Source: Thermoflexus hugenholtzii JAD2
Lineage (GTDB): Bacteria > Chloroflexota > Dehalococcoidia > UBA2979
DNA: 14,065 nt
Assembly (NCBI GenBank): GCA_945889565.1
Contig: CAMDBZ010000018.1
Coordinates: 1 to 14,065, forward strand
Reading direction: 5' to 3'
In this document: positions 1 through 6,029 of the stretch, piece after piece
Layout of the letters: the number at the start of each line of letters is the position of its first letter
Position numbering within the stretch: position 1 is the stretch's first letter
Program-made: the position numbers and the translations under genes
Notes under the pieces: model-generated
What the model saw: only the letters and a program-made list of their open reading frames with translations
What the model was told of the DNA's origin: nothing
Databases searched by the model: none

Positions 1-1161
1 CCTCCGCCGCCCCCACCGCCGGCGCTGGCCGGCTCGCTGCCCGCCGATGGCGGCTTCGGGCTCGTCGTCTGGGCAGGCGGCGCCACAGCGGCCATCGCCA
101 CGGCCGCCGAGGCGGGTGGCTGCGCGCTGCGCTCGGTCTGGGCGACCGATGACGCGGGCGCCTTCATCCACTACCACTTCGGCGCGCCCGCCTTCGTGAA
201 CCAGGCGTGGGCCGACCGCTTCGCGGGTGGCGAGCTGCCGGGCGGCACCGCGCTGCTCGCACGCTGTGAGAGCGGCGACGCCGCCGCTGCGAACGCGCTG
301 CGCGCCGCGCCGGAGCGCGCGAGCGGCCTCGACAGCACCGGCGGCGCCGGCGGCACGGACAACGCCGTCGCGCAGGCGCTCGTCCCCGCGGCCGCGGCCG
401 CGCCGCCGCAGCGCAGTGGCCCGCAGGCCATCCCCAACGTGAGCGCCTACGCCGGGGCGATCGTCGACGCCGCGTCCGGCGCCGTGCTGTGGGAGAAGCG
501 CGCACACGAGCCGCTGCCGCCCGCGTCGCTCACCAAGGTCGTGACCGCGATCCTCGCCATCGAGCGCGGCAACCTGGACGCGAGCGTGCCGATCGACGTC
601 GACGCCCGGCTGATGACGGAGAGCAGCGTGATGGGGCTGCGCCCCGGCGACTGCTTCCGCATGCGAGACCTGCTCTACGGCCTCCTGCTCGCCTCCGGCA
701 ACGACGCGGCGCTCGCGATCGGGCGCGCGGTGTCCGGGTCGGACGCGGCGTTCGTGGCGCAGATGAACGCGCTGATGACCCGCCTGGAGCTGCGCGAGAG
801 CCGCTTCGTCAACCCGCACGGGCTGGACGCTCCCGGCCACGCGGCGTCGGCCACCGACCTCGCGCTGCTGTCGCGCTACGCGCTCTCGCTACCCGTGTTC
901 GCGGACGTCGTGCGCACGAGCCAGTGGCGGGCGCAGGGCTCGCGCACGGTGGACGTGTACAACGTCAATAGCTTCCTCGCGCGCTACGGCGGCGCGGACG
1001 GCGTGAAGACCGGCTTCACGGAGGACGCAGGGCGCACGCTGGTCGCCTCCGCGACGCGCGACGGGCGCCGCGTGATCGTCACGCTGCTCAACGCGCCGGC
1101 GCGCTACGACGACGCGCAGCTGCTGCTGGACTGGGTGTTCGGGAACTTCAGCTGGCGGTGA
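1..1161 (+). CDS. D-alanyl-D-alanine carboxypeptidase, peptidase S11 family (5' end outside window)
   Basis: The reading frame is open from base 1, so the start lies upstream of the window; the GTG at 196 is internal. The visible part begins with a run of prolines, then a small module of about 75 residues (bases 40-290) rich in Trp, Gly and aromatic residues. An Ala-rich linker follows, then the catalytic domain from about base 430. All three penicillin-binding motifs are present: SxxK as SLTK (526-537), SGN (694-702) and KTG (1006-1014). Enzymes of this family (DacA/DacF, PBP5-like) act outside the membrane and remove the terminal D-Ala from peptidoglycan pentapeptides. The protein ends soon after the KTG domain and lacks the C-terminal beta domain and amphipathic anchor of PBP5, so any anchor or signal peptide must be in the missing N-terminus. 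The family call is firm; the exact substrate role is inferred. Confidence 0.93.
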   Translation, partial: PPPPPPPALAGSLPADGGFGLVVWAGGATAAIATAAEAGGCALRSVWATDDAGAFIHYHFGAPAFVNQAWADRFAGGELPGGTALLARCESGDAAAANALRAAPERASGLDSTGGAGGTDNAVAQALVPAAAAAPPQRSGPQAIPNVSAYAGAIVDAASGAVLWEKRAHEPLPPASLTKVVTAILAIERGNLDASVPIDVDARLMTESSVMGLRPGDCFRMRDLLYGLLLASGNDAALAIGRAVSGSDAAFVAQMNALMTRLELRESRFVNPHGLDAPGHAASATDLALLSRYALSLPVFADVVRTSQWRAQGSRTVDVYNVNSFLARYGGADGVKTGFTEDAGRTLVASATRDGRRVIVTLLNAPARYDDAQLLLDWVFGNFSWR

Positions 1162-1164
1162 CGG

Positions 1165-1189
1165 GCGAGCGGGGGGAGGCGGTGCTCGC
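1165..1189. terminator. Weak hairpin between convergent genes
   Basis: The 49-base gap between the carboxypeptidase and the convergent methyltransferase holds an inverted repeat: GCGAGC at 1165-1170 and GCTCGC at 1184-1189, with a 13-base loop. A G-T wobble pair (1164/1190) could add a seventh pair. There is no T-run on either side. It is only suggestive, and weaker than the hairpins at the other convergent junctions in this window. Confidence 0.2.
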
Positions 1190-1210
1190 TGCTGCCGCTA
1201 CCCGCCGCAG

Positions 1211-1912
1211 CTACCGGGTGCCGCTGACGTAGTATTGCGCGCCCAGCGGGAAGCGGTGCAACGCGGACTCCGTGCGACGCAGCACGCTCAGCAGCTTCGG
1301 GAAGAAGACGATAAAGCGCGTCTCCAGCTGGCCCAGCCCCGCCGCGCGATACGCCGCGCCGATCTCGCCGGGGCGGCACAGCGTGATCCCGTGATCGACG
1401 GGGCAGCGCGACACCACGAAGCGCGTCAGCGGGTTCCAGGGGTTGTGCTCGTACGTCATCAGCAAGCCGCCCGGCCGTAGCACGCGACGCATCTCCTGCA
1501 CCATTGCGATGTGCGCGTCGCGGTCCACGTGGTGGAACACGCAGGCCGAGTACACCACGTCGAACGTCGCATCGTCGTAGGGCAGGCGCTCCGCGGTCGC
1601 TTGCTGGAAGACACCCTCGCCGAGGCCGCGCGCATGGGCGCCCTCGATCATCCCGCCCGACGGCTCCACCCCCGCCACACGCCCGAACTGGCCGTGCAAC
1701 AGCTGCACCATGCGCCCGGTCCCGCAGCCGACATCGAGCACGGCCGCCTGCGTGGGCTCGATGCCCACCCGTCGCGCATGCGCGATGGTCTCGCGCACCT
1801 TGACCCGCAGAGAGTAGTCAGACGGCTCACCACCGATGAGCACCGTGAGCCGCGCGTCGAGCTGCTCGTGGTACGTAGCGCCGACGTCGTCGAAGTCCAC
1901 GCGAGCAGACAC
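1211..1912 (-). CDS. Class I SAM-dependent methyltransferase (Methyltransf_11 type)
   Basis: This 233-residue protein carries the SAM-binding motif I, DVGCGTG, at residues 60-66. Further on are the acidic strand-2 region (VEPS) and the post-motif segments FDVVYSACVFHHV and MRRVLRPGGLL, typical of Methyltransf_11 enzymes. The C-terminus (PLGAQYYV) resembles methyltransferases often found beside polysaccharide and lipid-glycan genes. I chose the GTG at 1912 because GAGGGAG sits 5 bases upstream; an ATG at 1966 would add 18 low-complexity residues but has no ribosome site. The gene is divergent from the GtrA/glycosyltransferase genes across a region with a candidate promoter and palindrome, which suggests but does not prove a shared role in envelope glycan or lipid modification. 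The acceptor is unknown. Confidence 0.85.
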   Translation of the reverse strand: MSARVDFDDVGATYHEQLDARLTVLIGGEPSDYSLRVKVRETIAHARRVGIEPTQAAVLDVGCGTGRMVQLLHGQFGRVAGVEPSGGMIEGAHARGLGEGVFQQATAERLPYDDATFDVVYSACVFHHVDRDAHIAMVQEMRRVLRPGGLLMTYEHNPWNPLTRFVVSRCPVDHGITLCRPGEIGAAYRAAGLGQLETRFIVFFPKLLSVLRRTESALHRFPLGAQYYVSGTR

Positions 1913-1917
1913 AGGCA

Positions 1918-1924
1918 CTCCCTC
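1918..1924 (-). promoter_or_regulatory. Ribosome binding site deciding the methyltransferase start
   Basis: On the minus strand GAGGGAG lies 5 bases before the GTG at 1912. The upstream in-frame ATG at 1966 has no purine-rich site before it, so translation more likely begins at 1912. Confidence 0.5.
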
Positions 1925-2006
1925 GAGCGCCGCCGAGGCGCCGTCGATACCGGTGGCCGCGAGCATAGCAGACGAGTGGGACGGCGTCCGCGAGCGTGCC
2001 GGCACC

Positions 2007-2036
2007 TCGACGGTGCGCGCGTGGCGCTGATACGGT
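2007..2036 (+). promoter_or_regulatory. Candidate promoter for the GtrA-glycosyltransferase genes
   Basis: A -35-like TCGACG (2007-2012) is followed after 18 bases by TACGGT (2031-2036), a TAnnnT -10 of the kind common in GC-rich bacteria. TG at 2028-2029 gives an extended -10. A transcript would begin near 2043 and have a leader of about 70 bases before the ATG at 2114. This is a match by eye only. Confidence 0.35.
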
Positions 2037-2047
2037 GGTACTACCGT
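2032..2047. promoter_or_regulatory. 16-bp near-perfect palindrome, operator-like
   Basis: ACGGTGGTACTACCGT reads almost the same on the other strand: seven of eight symmetric pairs match, the exception being positions 6 and 11, and there is no spacer. It lies in the gap between the divergent methyltransferase and GtrA genes and overlaps the candidate -10 and start point, where a dimeric repressor would bind. A second palindrome, GTGCCGGCAC, is at 1996-2005 in the same gap. No cognate regulator is seen in the window. Confidence 0.45.
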
Positions 2048-2113
2048 GCCCCGCCGTGGGCGACGTTGTGGGGGTGCCGTGCAAGGACCGAACGCGACCC
2101 GACGCGCACCTCG

Positions 2114-2647
2114 ATGGCCGCACGAAGCGCCTCGCTGCGTAAGCCCGGCCGCGTGAGCGTCACCACGCGCCCCGCGCGCCGCGTGGCTGCGCTCGCGCAG
2201 CCGCTGACGGACGCCCTGGCGGCGCGCCGCGTCTGGGCGCAGGCGCTGGTCTTCCTCGCGGTCGGCGTGGGCAACTCGCTGGTCGGCGCGGGCGTCTTCG
2301 CGCTGCTGGTGGCCGCGCTCGGCTGGCACGAGCAGCCGCTCGCGAGCCTCGCGTCGTCCATCGGCTTCATCGCTGGCTCGGTGCACTCCTACGCCTGGAA
2401 CTCGCGGGTGACGTTCCGGCGCGCGGGCCGACGCGACAGCGCGGGGCTCGTCGGCAAGTTCGTCTCCGTGGCGGCTGTGAGCTTCGCCGTGGCCGCCGCC
2501 GCGTTCGCCGCCACCGAGGCGGCCTGGCCCCACGAGCCGACACGGCTCGCAGGCGCTGAGGGCGCCGCAGTGTTGGCAGCGGGGCTCTGGAACTTCTCGC
2601 TGATCCGCCAGTGGGTGTTCGCCCACGCGCGCACCGGCCGCCGATGA
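2114..2647 (+). CDS. GtrA family membrane protein (polyprenyl-phosphate sugar translocation)
   Basis: This 177-residue protein has an Arg-rich cytoplasmic N-terminus and four hydrophobic segments, the GtrA layout. The family's repeated motif appears twice: SYAWNSRVTFR after helix 2 and NFSLIRQWVFA at the end of helix 4, matching the N-x-x-W/V-x-F signature of PF04138. GtrA-like proteins are thought to move or present undecaprenyl- or decaprenyl-phosphate-linked sugars across the membrane for outer-face glycosyltransferases. The ATG at 2114 is chosen although no good ribosome site precedes it; an in-frame GTG at 2153 is an alternative that would remove 13 residues. Its stop overlaps the start of the following glycosyltransferase (ATGA, 2644-2647), so the two are probably translationally coupled. 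Confidence 0.85.
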   Translation: MAARSASLRKPGRVSVTTRPARRVAALAQPLTDALAARRVWAQALVFLAVGVGNSLVGAGVFALLVAALGWHEQPLASLASSIGFIAGSVHSYAWNSRVTFRRAGRRDSAGLVGKFVSVAAVSFAVAAAAFAATEAAWPHEPTRLAGAEGAAVLAAGLWNFSLIRQWVFAHARTGRR

Positions 2648-4179
2648 GCGTCGCGCAGCCGCGCACCGCCCCGCACGCGTACGACTGGCGCCCGCTGCTG
2701 CTGCTGAACGTCGCCGGCATCGGGCTCGCCGTGACGTTCGCGCTCGCGACGGCGCGCATCCCGATGGCGCGCTACTTCCCCGAGGCGGCTATCAGCGTCG
2801 ACTTCGTGAAGATGCTCGCGCCGGGCTGGGAACGCCCGACGGTGCTGTACATCGGGCTCGTGGTGGTCGCGTTCGCGTGGTATGCGCTCGCGCTGGCCGC
2901 GGTGTGGCGCGGCGCGCGCGTGCCCGTGCTGCTCACGTTCGGATTCCCAGTGCTCTTCGCTGCGGCGCTGCTCGCCATGTACCCGCCCACCGCGGTGGAT
3001 CTGTTTCACTACCAGGCGGACGCGCGCACGCTCTGGGTGCACGGCGCGAACCCGCTCGTGGTGCCGCCCAGCGCCTTCGAGTACCCCATCGGCATCTCGT
3101 GGATGGACAAGCCGTCCCCGTATGGGCCGCTGTGGTCGCTGCTGATGCTGCCGATCGGCGTGCTGCCCGGCGACAACTACATGGCCGGGCTGTACGGCCT
3201 GAAGCTGCTCGCCGCCGCCTCGTTGCTGGGCTGCGCGGCGTTGATCTGGGTGCTCGCACGGCGCGCTCGGCCCGGCACGGAAACCCTGGCCGTCGTGCTC
3301 TTCGCGTGGAACCCCTTCGTGCTGCTGCGCGTGGTGGGCGACGGCCACAACGACCTCGTGATGATGTGCTTCGTGCTGCTCGCGCTGGAGCGAGCCAACC
3401 GCGCCAGCTGGGGGCTCGCGTTCCAGGCGATTACCGCCGCCACGCTGATCAAGTTCGGAGCGGGCCTGCTCGGCCCGCCGCTGCTGCTGTACGCGTGGCT
3501 GCACACGCCGGGCGGCACGCGCGCGCGCTTCGGGGCGCTGTGGTTGCCGCTGCTGCTCGCCGGACTGTCGCTCGTCGTCGCGTATGCGCCGTTCTGGGAA
3601 GGCGCGGCGACCTTCGAGACGGTCCGCGGCCAGACGGAGCTCACGGTCACCTCGACCGCGGAGGTGCTCGCGACGCTCATCGGCAACCACGAGGACCCCG
3701 CGCTGCAGGACGTGACGCGTATGGCCACGCGCGTCGCCTTCCTGCTCGTGTATGTACCGTTCCTGTGGTGGTCGCGCCGCAACTTCGACCAGCTGCTGAT
3801 CGGTTCGTTCACGATCTTTATGCTCTACCTGATGGTCGGCTCGTCGTGGTACCGGCCGTGGTACATGCTCTGGCCGGCCGCGATCGCGGCGACACGCCCG
3901 CGCACGTGGCTCGCGCCCACGCTGCTCGCGATCACGTTCTTTGGCTCGTTCCCGGACCTCATCGAGCAGTTCCGCGGCTATTGGCCGCTGCTGAACCGCA
4001 GTCTGGACCGCATGGTCATCGCGCCGACGGCGGTGCAGTTCGTGCCGCCACTGCTCGTCTGGGTCGCCGGCATGCTGCGCTATCGCAGCTGGCGGCTCGA
4101 CGTCGTGCGCTCGCGCGAGGCCGGTCCCGCGCCCGCCGGGCCCGAGGTCGCGCGCAGCGGGAACGTCACCACCGCGTGA
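2644..4179 (+). CDS. Polytopic GT-C-like glycosyltransferase (MptA/MptB/PimE or DUF2029-like)
   Basis: This is a 511-residue membrane protein with roughly ten or more hydrophobic segments. A conserved-looking first loop contains DLFHY (D119) followed by a GANPL segment, then SPYGPLW and, later, GHND (H235, N236, D237). A loop near the C-terminus carries SSWYRPWYMLW. An Asp in the first extracytoplasmic loop plus a G-H-N-D element is characteristic of polyprenyl-phosphate-mannose-dependent transferases such as MptB and PimE, in which the loop Asp is catalytic. I therefore expect transfer of a sugar from a polyprenyl-phosphate donor on the outer membrane face. The ATG overlaps the GtrA stop, which fixes the start and links the two. 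Donor and acceptor cannot be read from the sequence, and the subfamily remains uncertain. Confidence 0.8.
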   Translation: MSVAQPRTAPHAYDWRPLLLLNVAGIGLAVTFALATARIPMARYFPEAAISVDFVKMLAPGWERPTVLYIGLVVVAFAWYALALAAVWRGARVPVLLTFGFPVLFAAALLAMYPPTAVDLFHYQADARTLWVHGANPLVVPPSAFEYPIGISWMDKPSPYGPLWSLLMLPIGVLPGDNYMAGLYGLKLLAAASLLGCAALIWVLARRARPGTETLAVVLFAWNPFVLLRVVGDGHNDLVMMCFVLLALERANRASWGLAFQAITAATLIKFGAGLLGPPLLLYAWLHTPGGTRARFGALWLPLLLAGLSLVVAYAPFWEGAATFETVRGQTELTVTSTAEVLATLIGNHEDPALQDVTRMATRVAFLLVYVPFLWWSRRNFDQLLIGSFTIFMLYLMVGSSWYRPWYMLWPAAIAATRPRTWLAPTLLAITFFGSFPDLIEQFRGYWPLLNRSLDRMVIAPTAVQFVPPLLVWVAGMLRYRSWRLDVVRSREAGPAPAGPEVARSGNVTTA

Positions 4180-4242
4180 CCGGCGCGATTGCGCGGATCC
4201 GCCGTCGCCCCCACGATTCGACGGCACGACGCTGCGCCCGCT

Positions 4243-4247
4243 GGAGG
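4243..4247 (+). promoter_or_regulatory. Ribosome binding site deciding the FKBP lipoprotein start
   Basis: GGAGG lies 6 bases before the ATG at 4254. It favours that start over an in-frame GTG at 4176 that overlaps the preceding stop codon as GTGA. Confidence 0.6.
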
Positions 4248-4253
4248 CCGCCG

Positions 4254-4790
4254 ATGACACCGTGGTACCTGCTCTGCGCCGCCGTCGCGCTGCTCGCGGT
4301 CGCGTGCTCGAGCGACGCGTCTGACAACGGCGCGACGGACGGCGGCACGCAGGCCGCGACCTCGAGCGCCGCGCCCGCCGGCACGCCCTCCGGCGCGAGC
4401 GCCACGCCATCCGTCGGCAACGCGCCCGGCATCCCGCCGCTCGCGGGGCCCGTACTGCAGGGCGCCAACGGACTGCAGTACATCGATGAGCTGCCCGGCA
4501 CCGGCGCGGCGGTGCAGCCGGGGCAGCGCGTCACCGTGCACTACACCGGCTGGCTCACCACCGGCCGCAAGTTCGATTCGTCACGCGACCGCGGGCAGTC
4601 CTTCGCGTTCACCGTGGGCGCGCGCGAAGTCATCGCAGGCTGGGACCAGGGCGTCGCCGCGATGAACGTCGGCGGCAAGCGCCGGCTGATCCTGCCGCCG
4701 GGCCTCGCCTACGGCGCGGCCGGCCGGCCGCCCGTGATCCCCGCGAACGCCACGCTGATCTTCGACGTCGAGGTGCTCGCCGCCCAGTAG
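4254..4790 (+). CDS. Lipoprotein FKBP-type peptidyl-prolyl cis-trans isomerase
   Basis: This 178-residue protein starts with a hydrophobic segment ending in LAVAC, so Cys18 is a likely lipidation site (the -3 residue is Ala, slightly off the ideal lipobox). A Ser/Thr/Ala/Gly-rich linker runs to about residue 70, followed by a full single FKBP domain to the C-terminus. The FKBP12-type active-site residues are visible: Y97 (VHYTG), F107 and D108 (KFDSS), V126, I127 and W130 (EVIAGW), and Y153 (LAYG). It would assist folding of exported proteins at the outer membrane face. The n-region before the hydrophobic stretch has no positive charge if the ATG at 4254 is used. An upstream GTG at 4176 would add an Arg-rich 26-residue leader, but the GGAGG site supports 4254. 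It follows the glycosyltransferase by 74 bases, possibly in the same transcript. Confidence 0.93.
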   Translation: MTPWYLLCAAVALLAVACSSDASDNGATDGGTQAATSSAAPAGTPSGASATPSVGNAPGIPPLAGPVLQGANGLQYIDELPGTGAAVQPGQRVTVHYTGWLTTGRKFDSSRDRGQSFAFTVGAREVIAGWDQGVAAMNVGGKRRLILPPGLAYGAAGRPPVIPANATLIFDVEVLAAQ

Positions 4791-4853
4791 CCGCCGCCGA
4801 GGCGCTACCATGCGCCGCGCACCCCTCGCGCCCGCGCCGACACCGGAGGCCCG

Positions 4854-5528
4854 ATGATCCACGAGCTGCGCACCTACTACGCGATGCCGGGCCGCATGGG
4901 CGACCTGCAGCAGAACTTCCGCGAACTGACGACAAAGCTGTTCGCGAAGCACGGCTTCACGCAGCTCGGCTACTGGACCTACAAGTACGGCGGCTCGAGC
5001 GACCGCCTCGTCTACCTGCTCGCATGGCCCGACGAGGCCGCGCGCGACGCCGCGTTCGCCGCCTTCCGCACCGACCCCGCGTGGGCGGCCGCGGTCGCCG
5101 CGGGGGCAGCCGCCGGCCCAACCGTCTCCGCCATCACCGCCGACCTGCTCACCCCGACCGACTTCTCCCCGGCGCGCACCCCCGGCCCGCCGTCGCCCAC
5201 GCCGATGCTCTACGAGCTGCGCACCTACTACGCCGTGCCCGGCCGCATGGCCGACCTGCAGGCGCGCTTCCGCGACCACACCACACGACTCTTCGGGAAG
5301 TACGGCTTCACGCAGATCGGCTACTGGACGTACAAGTACGGCGGCACGAACGACCGCCTTGTGTACATGCTCGCGTGGCCGGACGAGGCTGCGCGCGACG
5401 CCGCGTTCCGCGCCTTCGGCGCGGACCCCGAGTGGCACGCCGCGCGCGCCGCCTCCGAGCGCGCGGGGCCGCTCGTCTCGCACATCGTCGCCGAGGTGCT
5501 GGCGCCCACCGACTTCTCGCCTGCGCCC
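4854..5528 (+). repeat. Intragenic tandem duplication encoding the two NIPSNAP domains
   Basis: Bases from 4854 and from 5205 encode near-copies and remain similar at nucleotide level, for example GAGCTGCGCACCTACTACGC in both. The repeat unit is about 324 bases, with a roughly 27-base linker between copies. Confidence 0.85.
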
Positions 5529-5531
5529 TAG
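4854..5531 (+). CDS. Tandem two-domain NIPSNAP family protein
   Basis: The 225 residues are two copies of a NIPSNAP (ferredoxin-like, dimeric alpha+beta barrel) domain, about residues 1-108 and 118-225, joined by a short Pro-rich linker. Each copy begins M-x-x-ELRTYYA, contains GYWTYKYGG and LAWPDEAARDAAF, and ends PTDFSPA. By hand count 77 of 108 aligned positions are identical. GGAGG at 4845-4849 sits 4 bases before the ATG. The second copy begins with its own in-frame ATG at 5205, but no ribosome site is evident there. NIPSNAP domains usually pair into dimers, so one chain could form an internal pseudo-dimer. Cellular function is unknown in bacteria. It ends directly against the stop of the convergent DUF983 gene. 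Confidence 0.9.
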   Translation: MIHELRTYYAMPGRMGDLQQNFRELTTKLFAKHGFTQLGYWTYKYGGSSDRLVYLLAWPDEAARDAAFAAFRTDPAWAAAVAAGAAAGPTVSAITADLLTPTDFSPARTPGPPSPTPMLYELRTYYAVPGRMADLQARFRDHTTRLFGKYGFTQIGYWTYKYGGTNDRLVYMLAWPDEAARDAAFRAFGADPEWHAARAASERAGPLVSHIVAEVLAPTDFSPAP

Positions 5532-5924
5532 CTAGGAGGCGCCCTCGCGCGGCTCCCCCGTAAGCTCGTAGAGCCACAGCAGCGCGAACCAGAGGCCCTT
5601 CGCCGGCCGGTACGCGAGCGCGGCCGCCAACACGCCCACCGCGGCGATGCTCCACGTCGCGGGCAGCCCGGCAGCATCGAGCAGCGCCCAGCGCAGCTCC
5701 ACGATCAGCAGCGCCGTGCCTGCGAGCGCCCCCGCGGCGTACCCCAGCGCGGTCGCGCCCAGCCACGCTCCGCTCTCCGTCTCGTACTGCAGGCCGCAGC
5801 GAGGGCACCGTTCGTGCAGCGTGATCGCACCGCGAAACATCGGCGCGCGGCACGCGGGGCAGCGCCCCGCGGCGCCCGCAGCGAGCGCGCGCATCGCATC
5901 GCCGGCTCCGAGCCCCGCGCGCAT
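5532..5924 (-). CDS. DUF983 family zinc-ribbon membrane protein
   Basis: This 130-residue protein has a four-cysteine ribbon, C22-x2-C25 and C40-x2-C43 (RCPACRAPMF and RCPRCGLQY), followed by two hydrophobic segments. That is the DUF983 (PF06170) arrangement of R-C-P-x-C, a Phe shortly after, and C-x-x-C-G-L-x-Y. The function of the family is unknown; many members are small inner-membrane proteins. I chose the ATG at 5924 because GGGAGG and GAGAGG lie just upstream; a second in-frame ATG at 5894 has no such site. The stop codon touches that of the NIPSNAP gene with no base between. Its start is divergent from the UspA-like membrane protein. Confidence 0.82.
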   Translation of the reverse strand: MRAGLGAGDAMRALAAGAAGRCPACRAPMFRGAITLHERCPRCGLQYETESGAWLGATALGYAAGALAGTALLIVELRWALLDAAGLPATWSIAAVGVLAAALAYRPAKGLWFALLWLYELTGEPREGAS

Positions 5925-5989
5925 GGCCCTCTCGCCTCCCGTGGCTCCACCCCCGCGCCGCGTCGCCCACGAAGCCTCGCACAGGGCGC

Positions 5990-5995
5990 TATGAT
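5990..5995 (+). promoter_or_regulatory. Candidate -10 element upstream of the UspA-like gene
   Basis: TATGAT at 5990-5995 differs from the -10 consensus at one base and would place a transcript start near 6002, about 28 bases before the ATG at 6030. I see no convincing -35 at the right distance (5967-5972 reads CCACGA). Confidence 0.3.
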
Positions 5996-6029
5996 CGCGC
6001 TTCCGCGCTCCCGCCCGTGGGACGGACCG

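Noticed and set aside
1967..2626. N-terminal extension of the methyltransferase frame up to 2626
   Set aside because: It runs antisense through the GtrA gene and is charged low-complexity sequence. The methyltransferase fold begins only after about 1912.
2389..4410. A very long open frame on the minus strand opposite the GtrA, glycosyltransferase and FKBP genes
   Set aside because: Its product is low-complexity Arg/His/Gln/Glu-rich sequence with no recognisable domain, as expected from the antisense frame of GC-rich genes. The plus-strand proteins are clearly real.
4581..5483. Minus-strand open frame opposite the NIPSNAP gene with internally repeated sequence
   Set aside because: The repetition simply mirrors the tandem duplication of the NIPSNAP domains on the plus strand; the product has no domain signature.
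5205..5531. The second NIPSNAP domain as a separately translated protein from the ATG at 5205
   Set aside because: There is no purine-rich ribosome site before it and the reading frame is continuous with the first domain, so a fused protein is simpler.
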